Program-made: the position numbers and the translations under genes
The notes under the pieces: generated by a model
Databases searched by the model: none
Seen by the model: the letters and a program-made list of their open reading frames with translations, nothing else
Told to the model about the DNA's origin: nothing
Assembly: GCF_033898505.1 (NCBI RefSeq)
Contig: NZ_JAXAFK010000003.1
Location: 186,001 to 250,000, forward strand
DNA length: 64,000 nt
From: Pectobacterium carotovorum
Lineage (GTDB): Bacteria; Pseudomonadota; Gammaproteobacteria; Enterobacterales; Enterobacteriaceae
Direction of reading: 5' to 3'
In this document: positions 33,892-42,487 of the stretch, in pieces
Layout: every line of letters starts with the position of its first letter
How positions within the stretch are numbered: position 1 is the first letter of the stretch

Positions 33892-35277
33892 TTAGGTATC
33901 TGCTTTTATTAGCGGCGAATTCGACGTGCTACCTTTCTTTTTCATTCTATAACTCACACCCAGCGCCAGCAGCCAAAAGGGGATCAGCAGCACCGAAATC
34001 TGGATACCCGGCGTCATCGCCATAATGACCAGAATTCCCGCCAGAAACAGCAGGCAAATGACGTTCGTCACGGGGTAACCCAAACTTTTAAAGCGCGTTT
34101 CCTGCCGTGCTTGCTTTTTCGCGGCACGGAACTTCAGGTGAGTAATGCAAATCATCGCCCAGTTGATAACCAGAGCAGACACCACCAACGCCATCAGCAG
34201 CTCAAAGGCTTTACCCGGCATCAGGTAGTTGATGAGCACACACCCTGCCGTCGCTAAAGCGGAGACGCCAAGCGCCGCCAGCGGGATACCGCGCTGATTG
34301 ACCTTCAACAGCGCACGCGGAGCGTTCCCTTGCTTAGCCAACCCAAACAACATGCGACTATTGCAGTACACACAGCTGTTATAAACCGATAACGCAGCAG
34401 ACAGCACCACCAGATTCAGCACGGTCGCGACAACGTTGCTATCCAAAGCATGAAAAATCATGACAAATGGGCTACCGCCTTCAACCACTTTCCCCCACGG
34501 GTACAGTGATAACAGCACCGCCAGCGCGCCAACATAAAATAGGAGAATGCGGTAAATAACCTGATTCGTCGCACGCGGAATGCTGTTTTGCGGATCGTCC
34601 GCCTCAGCAGCGGTGATCCCCACCAGTTCCAGCCCGCCGAAAGAGAACATGATCACCGCCATCGCCATCACCATGCCACTCACACCGTTCGGGAAAAAGC
34701 CTCCGTGTTGCCACAGATTCGCGACGCTAGCATCTGGACCACCCGCGCCGCTGAACAGCAAATAGCATCCAAAAGCGATCATCCCCATGATCGCCGCCAC
34801 CTTTATGATCGAAAACCAGAATTCCATTTCGCCATATACCTTAACGCTGGTCAGGTTGATCGCATTGATCAGCAAGAAGAATATCCCCGCAGAGACCCAG
34901 GTTGGTACATCTGGCCACCAATATTGGATATAAATCCCGACGGCCGTTAATTCAGCCATACTTACCAGGACATACAGCACCCAATAGTTCCAGCCGGACA
35001 TAAATCCGGCAAAACTCCCCCAGTACTTATAGGCAAAGTGGCTAAATGAGCCAGCAACCGGTTCCTCTACAACCATCTCACCCAGTTGCCGCATGATAAA
35101 AAATGCAATGACGCCAGCAATCGCATAACCCAGTAGTACCGATGGCCCAGCCATTTTGATCGTCTGCGCGATCCCTAAAAATAGCCCGGTTCCGACTGCG
35201 CCCCCCAGTGCTATCAGTTGAATATGACGATTCTTCAGACCTCTTTTCAACTGCCCTTCTGCATGTTCTGTATCCAT
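33892..35277 (-). CDS. Aromatic amino acid permease, AroP/PheP type
   Basis: A 461-residue APC-family transporter with 12 membrane helices. The N-terminus has the family signature HIQLIALGGAVGTGLFLG, then GEMVVEEPVAGSFSHFAYK and MFSFGGLELVGITAAEA, typical of the AroP/PheP/LysP group. It probably imports Phe, Tyr or Trp by proton symport. The ATG at 35,277 follows GGGGAA. The PheC-like gene lies 40 bp downstream on the same strand, so they are likely co-transcribed. Confidence 0.85.
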   Translation of the reverse strand: MDTEHAEGQLKRGLKNRHIQLIALGGAVGTGLFLGIAQTIKMAGPSVLLGYAIAGVIAFFIMRQLGEMVVEEPVAGSFSHFAYKYWGSFAGFMSGWNYWVLYVLVSMAELTAVGIYIQYWWPDVPTWVSAGIFFLLINAINLTSVKVYGEMEFWFSIIKVAAIMGMIAFGCYLLFSGAGGPDASVANLWQHGGFFPNGVSGMVMAMAVIMFSFGGLELVGITAAEADDPQNSIPRATNQVIYRILLFYVGALAVLLSLYPWGKVVEGGSPFVMIFHALDSNVVATVLNLVVLSAALSVYNSCVYCNSRMLFGLAKQGNAPRALLKVNQRGIPLAALGVSALATAGCVLINYLMPGKAFELLMALVVSALVINWAMICITHLKFRAAKKQARQETRFKSLGYPVTNVICLLFLAGILVIMAMTPGIQISVLLIPFWLLALGVSYRMKKKGSTSNSPLIKADT

Positions 35278-35476
35278 GATTTTCCCCGTCAGCAATAAAA
35301 TTCAAACCGAGAGGGTTTAGCAACTATCAGGCCAGATAACCGTCCTTAGTCTGTAGACAGACTCACTATTGCTAGTAACACAATGAAAATTTTCATAATT
35401 TATTTATGACAACAATTTCACACATCGCGCATTCAACCCAAAAAACACCCACACTTAGTGCAAATAAAAGACACCA

Positions 35477-35517
35477 ATGCACGAAATTCAATCATTCATC
35501 CCTCTTCGATGCATGAA
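35477..35517. promoter_or_regulatory. Repeated ATGCAYGAA motifs upstream of the transporter
   Basis: ATGCACGAA at 35,477-35,485 and ATGCATGAA at 35,509-35,517, 32 bases apart, with a GGTGCACAC near 35,533. The same nonamer occurs upstream of yitT at 36,185 and, in variant form, 36,217. Likely sites for the Lrp-type regulator encoded at 35,642. The rest of 35,278-35,641 shows only AT-rich promoter-like DNA. Confidence 0.5.
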
Positions 35518-35641
35518 CATGACCTATCATGGTGCACACGGATGAAAAGGTACCTTGCTACGATAAAAAACTCATAGGCAACGAGCCCTAAAAAACTGGT
35601 AGTCTGTTTGGCTCACTGCCTGACACTGTTTAGGGAACGCG

Positions 35642-36121
35642 ATGTACACCATTGATGATTTCGATCTGAAAATCCTGACGCTGCTACAAACTAACGGCCG
35701 CCTGACCAATCAGGAATTGAGCGATCTGGTTGGGCTTTCCGCCTCGCAGTGTTCCCGCCGTCGCATCGCGCTAGAACAGGCACAGCTGATTCTCGGCTAC
35801 CATGCCCGCCTGTCGCCGAACGCGGTCGGACTGGAGTGTCTGGGATTAATTGAGGTGCGGTTGATCAACCACACCAGCGAATACGTTGAGCGCTTTCACC
35901 AAATGCTGGGAGAAGTGGACGCCATCATCGACGCCTATAAAACCACGGGCGATGCCGACTATCTGTTAAAAGTCGCCGTGGCGGATCTGCCAGGGCTCAG
36001 CACACTGATTAGCCAGATTCTGTCGCAGAACAAGAGCGTCGCGCACCTGAAAACCTCAGTAGTATTAAACCGCCTCAAAGAAAACGGTTTGATGATGCCG
36101 GAACTGCCTGCGTTGCCCTGA
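35642..36121 (+). CDS. Lrp/AsnC-family transcriptional regulator
   Basis: A 159-residue protein. Residues 1-60 form the winged helix (DFDLKILTLLQTNGRLTNQE then LVGLSASQCSRRR); residues 70-150 form the RAM effector domain (GLIEVRLINHTS, TTGDADYLLKVAVADL). It sits between the aromatic transporter (divergent) and yitT-tyrB, so it probably senses an aromatic or other amino acid and controls them (inference). Confidence 0.9.
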   Translation: MYTIDDFDLKILTLLQTNGRLTNQELSDLVGLSASQCSRRRIALEQAQLILGYHARLSPNAVGLECLGLIEVRLINHTSEYVERFHQMLGEVDAIIDAYKTTGDADYLLKVAVADLPGLSTLISQILSQNKSVAHLKTSVVLNRLKENGLMMPELPALP

Positions 36122-36184
36122 ATTAGGGCAACCGCCTCTATTTGGTGCAAAAAAGGAATGATTCACGCAAAAAATTCAAATTAA

Positions 36185-36224
36185 ATGCACGAATCAACCA
36201 AATAAAGAATAATATTCGCATGAA
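36185..36224. promoter_or_regulatory. Repeated ATGCAYGAA motifs upstream of yitT
   Basis: ATGCACGAA at 36,185-36,193 and CGCATGAA at 36,217-36,224, again 32 bases apart, plus the inverted TTCACGCA near 36,163 and ATCACGCA near 36,225. Same motif as upstream of the transporter. Confidence 0.5.
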
Positions 36225-36371
36225 TCACGCATTATTTTCATTCATATAATTCAATACGTTGCTCTTATCAGTGGCGATATTACATACAGACCCACCGCTA
36301 ATTTTCACTATCTGGTGCGATTCTTGCTTTGGTAAGCACATGTTTTTACGACAGTCTGTTGAGTGCTCACC

Positions 36372-36986
36372 ATGGATAACGTTATTCCCACACAAAAAAT
36401 ATCACACACGTTGCTGGAAGATATTCTGGCAATACTGTTCGGCACGCTGATGGTGTCATTTGGCGTCATTCTGCTACGTCAGGCAGGTGCGCTCACTGGC
36501 GGCACCGCAGGCATGGCTTTCCTTATCCACTATCTGACCAACGTCTCCTTTGGCGTCGCCTTTTTCCTGCTGAACCTGCCTTTTTATTATCTGGCTTTAC
36601 GCCGCATGGGGTGGGCATTCACGGTGAAAACCTTCTGCGCCGTCGGGCTGGTTTCTCTGTTTTCCGACCTGCACCCGATGTTCGTTCATTTCGATCAGCT
36701 CAACCCGTTCTACGCCACGCTGTTCGGCAATATCATCACCGGAATCGGCTTCGTGGTGCTGTTTCGTCATAAGGCCAGCCTCGGCGGTGTGAATATTCTG
36801 GCGCTCTATCTTCAGGACAAATACGGCCTGCGGGCAGGAAAACTCCAGATGGGCGTTGACGTTGTGATTGTGCTGACTTCCCTGTTCGTGGTAAGCATAC
36901 CGATGTTGATTGCTTCGATTCTGGGGGCAACCATTCTGAACCTGATTATCGCGATGAATCATCGCCCCGGCCGTTACGCGGCCTGA
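36372..36986 (+). CDS. YitT-family membrane protein
   Basis: A 204-residue integral membrane protein of the YitT (DUF161) type without the C-terminal DUF2179 domain. About five to six helices; signature GGTAGMAFLIHYLTN and FRHKASLGGVNILALYLQDK. Function of the family is not established; its place between the Lrp-type regulator and tyrB, with the same upstream motif as the transporter, suggests a transport role for aromatic amino acids or their keto acids (inference). A GTG nine bases upstream is an alternative start. Confidence 0.85.
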   Translation: MDNVIPTQKISHTLLEDILAILFGTLMVSFGVILLRQAGALTGGTAGMAFLIHYLTNVSFGVAFFLLNLPFYYLALRRMGWAFTVKTFCAVGLVSLFSDLHPMFVHFDQLNPFYATLFGNIITGIGFVVLFRHKASLGGVNILALYLQDKYGLRAGKLQMGVDVVIVLTSLFVVSIPMLIASILGATILNLIIAMNHRPGRYAA

Positions 36987-37050
36987 TTGTCCCCCACCAT
37001 CGTCGGGGTTGCGGTACCCATAAAAATGACACACTCAGGAGAGCTATACT

Positions 37051-38244
37051 GTGTTTCAAAACGTTGATACCTATGCCGGAGATCCTATCCTGTCTCTGAT
37101 GGAAAAATTCAAACAGGATCCAAGAGCAGATAAGATCAATTTGAGTATCGGGCTCTACTACAACGAGCAGAATATTATCCCGCAGCTGCGCTCCGTCAGC
37201 GCGGCAGAAAGTAGCCTGAAACAGCCGGCTCAGAGCGCAAGCTCTTATCTGCCGATGGAAGGGTTACAGCCTTACCGTACTGCGATCCAACACCTGCTAT
37301 TTGGTGAAAACCACGCGGCGCTGGAAGCGGGTCGCATCGCCACCATCCAAACGTTGGGCGGTTCCGGTGCGCTGAAAGTGGGTGCGGATTTCCTGAAACG
37401 TTACTTCCCGGATTCAGAAGTATGGGTCAGCGATCCAACATGGGAAAACCATATTGCGATTTTTGAGGGCGCGGGCTTTAACGTTCACACCTACCCGTAT
37501 TTCGATGGCGAAAGTCTGGGCGTGAAATTTGACGCCATGCTTGCCACGCTGCAAACGCTGCCAGCGCGCAGCATCGTGCTGCTGCACCCGTGCTGCCACA
37601 ACCCTACGGGGTCAGACCTCACCACCGAACAGTGGGATCGCGTCATTGAGGTCATCATCCAGCGTGAGCTGATTCCGTTTATGGACATCGCCTATCAGGG
37701 CTTTGGCCTCGGGATTGAGCAGGATGCCTATGCGATTCGCGCCGTTGCCAGCGCGGGCGTTCCGGCACTCATCGCCAACTCGTTCTCCAAGATTTTCTCA
37801 CTGTATAGCGAGCGCGTCGGCGGCCTTTCTGTGGTGTGTGACGATGCCGACAGCGCACAGCGCGTGCTAGGTCAGTTAAAAGCGACCGTCCGCCGCAACT
37901 ACTCTTCCCCGCCGAATTTCGGCGCACAGGTGGTGTCTAAAGTCCTGAACGACGCGCAGTTGAACGCCGACTGGAAAGCGGAAGTCGAAGAGATGCGCAC
38001 CCGCATTCTGAGCATGCGTCAGGAGCTGGTTTCAGCACTGAAAAACGCGCTGCCGAACCGCAACTTTGACTACCTGCTCACTCAGCGCGGCATGTTCAGC
38101 TATACCGGTTTTAGCCCGGAGCAGGTTGATCGTCTGCGTGAAGAATTCGGCGTCTATCTGATCGCCAGCGGCCGTATGTGTATGGCGGGGCTAAACCACA
38201 GCAACGTCCAGCGCGTCGCTGCGGCTTTCGCCGCAATTCAGTAA
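37051..38244 (+). CDS. tyrB: Aromatic amino acid aminotransferase
   Basis: A 397-residue PLP transaminase, class I. The Schiff-base Lys is in [15 protein letters not shown] (near residue 247); substrate Arg is in [20 protein letters not shown] is the usual PLP loop. It interconverts phenylpyruvate, hydroxyphenylpyruvate and ketoleucine with their amino acids. It starts with GTG after CAGGAGAG. The gene lies in the same backbone interval as in E. coli (after alr). Confidence 0.95.
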   Translation: MFQNVDTYAGDPILSLMEKFKQDPRADKINLSIGLYYNEQNIIPQLRSVSAAESSLKQPAQSASSYLPMEGLQPYRTAIQHLLFGENHAALEAGRIATIQTLGGSGALKVGADFLKRYFPDSEVWVSDPTWENHIAIFEGAGFNVHTYPYFDGESLGVKFDAMLATLQTLPARSIVLLHPCCHNPTGSDLTTEQWDRVIEVIIQRELIPFMDIAYQGFGLGIEQDAYAIRAVASAGVPALIANSFSKIFSLYSERVGGLSVVCDDADSAQRVLGQLKATVRRNYSSPPNFGAQVVSKVLNDAQLNADWKAEVEEMRTRILSMRQELVSALKNALPNRNFDYLLTQRGMFSYTGFSPEQVDRLREEFGVYLIASGRMCMAGLNHSNVQRVAAAFAAIQ

Positions 38245-38260
38245 ATTGTAAAACGACAAC

Positions 38261-38313
38261 GCCACTGGCTTAATCGACTCACCGTTGTGAACTCGCTTAA
38301 CTCAGTGGCTTTT
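38261..38313 (+). terminator. Possible tyrB terminator
   Basis: GCCACTG at 38,261 and CAGTGGC at 38,303 followed by TTTT form a stem with a long (35-base) loop, downstream of tyrB. Confidence 0.4.
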
Positions 38314-38327
38314 GTGATAAAAATCCC

Positions 38328-38825
38328 ATGACCCAACTACGCTACCTGAACGGTTACCCTCCGGCGATTGTTGCCCAAGTTCAAACGCTCCTCGATCAAG
38401 GCAAACTTGGCCCCTGGCTGGAAAAAAGATACCCTGACCGCCATCCGATCCAGAGTGACAAGTCGCTCTATCAGTTTGTCGCCGAGCTGAAACAGCGCTA
38501 TCTGAAAAACGCCCCCGCAATATCAAAGGTGCTCTACGACAACAAACAGAATCCGATAAAAGGAACGCTGGGAACCAATACGTTTGTGGCGCGCGTACAG
38601 GGCGGAAAATTAAAATCCAATAACGAAATCCGAATAGCGACGCTATTTCGTGACGGGCCGGAAGATTTCCTGCGGATGATCGTGATACACGAACTCGCCC
38701 ACCTCAAAGAAAAAGACCACAACAAAGCCTTTTACCAACTTTGTTGCCATATGGATCCTGATTATCACCAGTTGGAATTTGATATGCGACTCTGGCTCAA
38801 CTGGCGAGAAATAAGTGCAGGTTAG
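38328..38825 (+). CDS. YgjP-like zinc metallopeptidase
   Basis: A 165-residue protein of the YgjP/WLM type. The HExxH zinc motif is VIHELAHLKEKDHNKAF with a third ligand His in the same segment, as in M48-related minimal metallopeptidases. Length matches E. coli YgjP (about 167). Substrate unknown. The gene stands alone between tyrB and the Hcp gene. Confidence 0.85.
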   Translation: MTQLRYLNGYPPAIVAQVQTLLDQGKLGPWLEKRYPDRHPIQSDKSLYQFVAELKQRYLKNAPAISKVLYDNKQNPIKGTLGTNTFVARVQGGKLKSNNEIRIATLFRDGPEDFLRMIVIHELAHLKEKDHNKAFYQLCCHMDPDYHQLEFDMRLWLNWREISAG

Positions 38826-38949
38826 GTCTGAATTCACCTTTTATGATTGTTCGCTTTGCTTTGACGTTGCCTTAGCCGTATTATTTCCGAGCTGATGATT
38901 GATATATTCTCACTCAGCCTATTGATAAATTTTCTCATAAGGATTTGAT

Positions 38950-39429
38950 ATGGCTAATTTGATTTACGCCAGCATTAATGGTCAAAAGCAGGGTTTAATA
39001 TCATCGGGTTGCTCGACGCTCGATTCAATTGGTAATCGCTACCAAACGGGCCATGAAGATCAAATACAAGTATTAGGCTTAAACCATAGCATCAGCCGCG
39101 ATCAGAATGTCGCCCATCATCCGATTCATTTTATTAAACCAATCGATAAATCGTCCCCGTTATTAGGAATGGCAATCTCTTATAATGAAAAGGTTGATGT
39201 GACATTTTATTTTTACCGCGTCAATTCCGCTGGGCAGCTAGAGCTTTATTATGAAGTCACCTTAACCGATGCAAGTATTGTCGACGTCACCTGTGTCTAT
39301 CCACACGTCATCGATAACAACGACATCATGCCGTATGAAAAAGTCCAGCTAAAATATAAAACCATCGCATGGAACCACAAAATCGCAGGAACCTCGGGTT
39401 ACAGCATTTGGGAGGAAATGAGTCTCTGA
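38950..39429 (+). CDS. hcp: Hcp-family type VI secretion tube protein
   Basis: A 159-residue Hcp1-type protein: MANLIYASINGQKQGLIS at the start, QIQVLGLNHSISR, then HHPIHFIKPIDKSSPLL and the C-terminal AWNHKIAGTSGYSIWEEM. Hcp hexamers form the T6SS tube and carry effectors. No other T6SS gene is in the window; this is a satellite hcp of the kind that lies by effector-immunity pairs, here convergent with the putative toxin locus at 39,475-41,649. Confidence 0.92.
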   Translation: MANLIYASINGQKQGLISSGCSTLDSIGNRYQTGHEDQIQVLGLNHSISRDQNVAHHPIHFIKPIDKSSPLLGMAISYNEKVDVTFYFYRVNSAGQLELYYEVTLTDASIVDVTCVYPHVIDNNDIMPYEKVQLKYKTIAWNHKIAGTSGYSIWEEMSL

Positions 39430-39474
39430 GATTTATGACCTTTGATAACAAGCGCATCTTATCAGGTGTGCTTG

Positions 39475-39879
39475 TTATTCATTACAAAGAGCGATATTTT
39501 TTACATACTTATTGGGATCCATCCATGATATTTTCGGACATATTTCATAACCATAACTTCTAAAGTTAAAAGATATGTACATAGATGCAACAAAACTAAT
39601 AACAACACCAATAAAAAACAAATAACCGCACACATTTGCAAATATTCCATGCATTCCTATAGGTTTGTTTTTTATTGCCATATAAAACCCTAAATACGAG
39701 AAATAGAATAGCAAAGGAGAACCAAATACCATTAACCCAACCTTCCATGAAAACACGATCACATCACTTAACTGTAAAATATCCAAATATGAATTAAAAG
39801 AAAACCAACCAGTAAAGCATGTTAATAGAAAAATAAAAACTGCAAAAGCGCCAACTAATGGCCTGTTTACCTTAACCAC
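39475..39879 (-). CDS. Putative immunity membrane protein, copy 1
   Basis: A 134-residue protein with three membrane helices (GAFAVFIFLLTCFTGWFSF, MVFGSPLLFYFSYLGFYMAI, VCGYLFFIGVVISFVASMYI) and a conserved tail (YGYEICPKISW then NKYVKNIALC). It starts with GTG (GTGGTTAAG). Its first 80 residues are almost identical to those of the copy at 40,386-40,790; the third helix differs. Small three- or four-helix proteins of this kind (possibly DUF1240-like) are candidate immunity proteins to pore-forming toxins. Confidence 0.7.
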   Translation of the reverse strand: MVKVNRPLVGAFAVFIFLLTCFTGWFSFNSYLDILQLSDVIVFSWKVGLMVFGSPLLFYFSYLGFYMAIKNKPIGMHGIFANVCGYLFFIGVVISFVASMYISFNFRSYGYEICPKISWMDPNKYVKNIALCNE

Positions 39880-39935
39880 GACTGACTATCTCCCAAGGAT
39901 GAAGAGCATTCCCTATCAGACGTCCACTTTTCTTC

Positions 39936-40338
39936 TTACTCTTTACAAAGAGCGATGTCTTTAACATATTTATTAGGCGCTATCCATGAGCTCTTGGGGC
40001 AGACTTTATAACCCTGATCATTAAGACTATAAGAAATATACATAGATGAAAACAAACTCACCACAGCACCAAAAATAGCAAAAATGACCAATGCATTTGA
40101 AATTTTATTATTCATTTTAATTGGTCTGTTTTTTATCGCAGAAAAAAACCAAAGTAAGAAAATTGAAACACTATTGGCACTAGAAAAATTATGACTCCGA
40201 GTTTCCATGAAAATGAAACAACGTTATTTAGATTAAAGAAATCAATATATCCACTTAAAGAAAACCATCCTCCCCAGCATGAAAGAAAGAAAATAAAAAT
40301 CGAGTATATGAAAAGAATGGTCTGTTTATCTTAGTCAC
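39936..40338 (-). pseudogene. Frameshifted immunity membrane protein, copy 2
   Basis: The frame starts with GTG at 40,338 (VTKINRP) and is broken twice. After NRP one base is missing, so the helix ILFIYSIFIFFLSCWGGW continues in another frame; a second single-base loss in a T tract near 40,150 (T7 where T8 is needed) moves it into the frame of SAIKNRPIKMN and the tail YKVCPKSSW, NKYVKDIALCKE. With both bases restored it is a full-length paralog of the neighbours. It is more diverged from them than they are from each other. Confidence 0.8.
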
Positions 40339-40385
40339 GACTGGCTATCCCCCTATGCATGAAAAAGCATTCCCTCATACCATTT

Positions 40386-40790
40386 TTACTCTTTACAAAG
40401 AGCGGTGTCTTTCACATATTTATTAGGATCCATCCAAGATATTTTAGGGCATATTTCATAACCATAATCTCTAAAATTATAAGACATGTAGAAAGATGAG
40501 AATGAGCTAATTACAGCACCAACGAGCATTATTATAAATAATGCCCCTCCAAATTTATTATTAATTTTCGCCACTTTATTATTTATTGCGGAATAAAAAA
40601 ATAAATATGAAAAATAGAATAGCAAAGGAGAACCAAATACCATCAACCCAACTTTCCATGAAAACACTATCACATCATTTAACTGTAAAATATCCAAATA
40701 TGAATTAAAAGAAAACCAACCAGTAAAACATGTCAATAGAAAAATAAAAACTGCAAATGCGCCAGCTAATGGTCTGTTTACCTTAACCAC
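40386..40790 (-). CDS. Putative immunity membrane protein, copy 3 (cognate)
   Basis: A 134-residue protein with three membrane helices and the conserved tail YGYEICPKISW, NKYVKDTALCKE. The GTG at 40,790 has GGGGGAGG seven bases ahead and overlaps the last codons of the toxin candidate by eight bases, so it is translationally coupled to it, the usual design for toxin then immunity. This copy is therefore the likely cognate immunity gene; the two distal copies may be orphan or recombined variants. Confidence 0.75.
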   Translation of the reverse strand: MVKVNRPLAGAFAVFIFLLTCFTGWFSFNSYLDILQLNDVIVFSWKVGLMVFGSPLLFYFSYLFFYSAINNKVAKINNKFGGALFIIMLVGAVISSFSSFYMSYNFRDYGYEICPKISWMDPNKYVKDTALCKE

Positions 40791-41649
40791 GACTGTACCT
40801 CCCCCAAGCATGAAAGAATTGATCGGGATGATATGGCGTATACTGTTTTTTATGTGACTTTAAATTTTTTATTATCATCTCACTTATTTTATATTCATTA
40901 TCTAGCCAGAGTAATGAAAAACTGACAATAACCCCAAGTAAAAATATACCACCAGCAATAATAATAACACTACCTCCTGTGGCCACCATTACCGAGGTAG
41001 CTGCCATTTTCGCACCCCAGGCAACTCCAACCGATACCGCTAATTTTGCCGCATCCATCGTTAAATTAACAAAGAAATCGGTTAGTGCGTATTCGTCTTT
41101 CACCATCAACTCAATGGCTCGATAAGCGCCTGAAAATACAATACAGAACCTTGCTCCAGTCGCAATACCGCTTTCAATGCCTTTCGTACCAATCCCCATA
41201 TCGAGTATTTTTTGGTTACCGACTAAATATCGGGTGGCATCTAAATATTTTCTTACTCCCGGATAGCCAGACAGTTTTATGTATTTGCTACCATTTTTTC
41301 CGACATATTCCGTTGCCGTTACGCCAAACCCTCTCATCTCCATCACGATTTTGCTTACAGATACCGCTTCTGCAATATTTCCAGCAAACGATGAAACCGG
41401 ATCAGTGCAGCCAAATATTGCCGTTTTCCAGGAGTCATGAGGATTGGGAGTGCATAACGTCTTTAAAAAATACGTCGCTTCCTGCGCAGTCAATATGGCA
41501 TGAATATTATCGTTATTTATTTCATTTAGTTGAGCATGTAATTTCTGATAATTAATATCTGCATGCTGCTTTTTGAAATCAAGATGATCCTCTAGCCGAT
41601 AGTCATCATCCACAAGCGTTTTTAAAACAGGATCGTATTTCACAGTCAC
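40783..41649 (-). CDS. Putative T6SS-associated pore-forming toxin
   Basis: Not a recognised family. A 288-residue protein with a soluble N-terminal 160 residues and a long hydrophobic stretch at about 202-249 (LAVSVGVAWGAKMAATSVMV, then GGSVIIIAGGIFLLGVIVSF), like the helical hairpin of colicin-type pore formers, followed by a basic tail. There is no signal peptide. The coupled membrane protein downstream and the hcp gene close by suggest a T6SS effector acting on the inner membrane. It starts with GTG after GGAGTGAG. AT-rich composition differs from the backbone. An alternative is a non-secreted toxin-antitoxin pair. Confidence 0.65.
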   Translation of the reverse strand: MTVKYDPVLKTLVDDDYRLEDHLDFKKQHADINYQKLHAQLNEINNDNIHAILTAQEATYFLKTLCTPNPHDSWKTAIFGCTDPVSSFAGNIAEAVSVSKIVMEMRGFGVTATEYVGKNGSKYIKLSGYPGVRKYLDATRYLVGNQKILDMGIGTKGIESGIATGARFCIVFSGAYRAIELMVKDEYALTDFFVNLTMDAAKLAVSVGVAWGAKMAATSVMVATGGSVIIIAGGIFLLGVIVSFSLLWLDNEYKISEMIIKNLKSHKKQYTPYHPDQFFHAWGRYSRG

Positions 41650-41885
41650 CTCACTCCTTTGAATTTGACTTAAGTCACCGTGCTATTTCCCTGTAAGGAT
41701 ACTTTAACGGAAAAATGATGATTTTTAAATGGTAATAATGCCCAACCCGCAATTTTCATTCCCTCAAAAAGAAACTGATTACTTAAAAACGTTACGAAAG
41801 AAGGCCATCAATATGCGTTATTTAAGGGGGTGAGCGCTGGCGCAGTACTACCTCGATAATAGCCAGACAACAGCGCTTAATGTCG

Positions 41886-42005
41886 TGGATGAACTGCCTG
41901 TTCGGCAGTGAACACCGTCGCTAAAGTGACCCGGCTGGATATTCTTTTCTAAGCTGCCTGTCCGGCAGTGAACCCGGGTCGCGGAACGTCACGACAATTT
42001 CATTC
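41886..42005 (-). CRISPR. Type I-F CRISPR, left arm (minus orientation)
   Basis: Read on the minus strand: a 32-base spacer (42,005-41,974), a full 28-base repeat (41,973-41,946; GTTCACTGCC, GGACA, GGCAG, CTTAGAAA in two parts), a second 32-base spacer (41,945-41,914) and a terminal repeat (41,913-41,886) whose 3' end is degenerate (GGCAGTTCATCC). A degenerate 3' repeat marks the leader-distal end. The arm begins at the hybrid repeat 42,006-42,036, not at a leader. Confidence 0.92.
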
Positions 42006-42036
42006 TTTCTAAGCTGCCTATCCGGCAGCTTAGAAA
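42006..42036. repeat. Hybrid palindromic CRISPR repeat at arm junction
   Basis: TTTCTAAGCTGCC, TATCC, GGCAGCTTAGAAA: a perfect 13-bp inverted repeat with a five-base centre. The left half is the minus-oriented repeat end and the right half the plus-oriented repeat end; the GTTCA start of both is lost. It joins two arrays that point away from each other. Confidence 0.92.
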
Positions 42037-42390
42037 AAGTACCGGAAGGGAAGTCGCACCACTCAGAAGTTCACTGCCGTGTAGGCAGCTTAGAAATGTG
42101 CAGCTAAATCGCCGCGTTCTGCGGCTTCGTTCACTGCCGTATAGGCAGCTTAGAAATGCCAGACGTAGTACGCCGATTCTTTTGGTTTGTTCACTGCCGC
42201 ATAGGCAGCTTAGAAAAGTAATAACCGTCATAGTCGGGATACCACATCGTTCACTGCCGCATAGGCAGCTTAGAAAAAGAGAAGATAGAACACTTCGACC
42301 GACAGAGCGTTCACTGCCGTATAGGCAGCTTAGAAACATGAAAAAGGCGCTGACGTATCGCGGCTCACTGCCGTATGTCATATAAAAACA
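42037..42390 (+). CRISPR. Type I-F CRISPR, right arm (plus orientation)
   Basis: Five full 28-base repeats start at 42,069, 42,129, 42,189, 42,249 and 42,309 (GTTCACTGCC, then GTATA, GTGTA or GCATA, then GGCAGCTTAGAAA). Spacers of 32 bases lie at 42,037-42,068, 42,097-42,128, 42,157-42,188, 42,217-42,248 and 42,277-42,308; the last is 26 bases (42,337-42,362) before a degenerate repeat at 42,363-42,390. Repeat sequence is the type I-F kind. No cas gene is in the window. Confidence 0.95.
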
Positions 42391-42487
42391 CCGTCAATAG
42401 CGCTCCACGACTAAAATATAAATATCTTATGAAAATAAAAATGAGGGCTAGATTTATAAAAATAGCCCATCAGCGATATTATTAATT

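Noticed and set aside
40783..41649. Reading the toxin candidate as a PAAR or Rhs effector
   Set aside because: No PAAR repeat, RHS core or nuclease motif is visible; only the hydrophobic C-terminal stretch stands out.
41989..42385. Frames of 95-130 residues in the CRISPR region
   Set aside because: They are translations of the repeat units, with periodic FLSCLYGSE or RSLPYRQLR blocks, not proteins.
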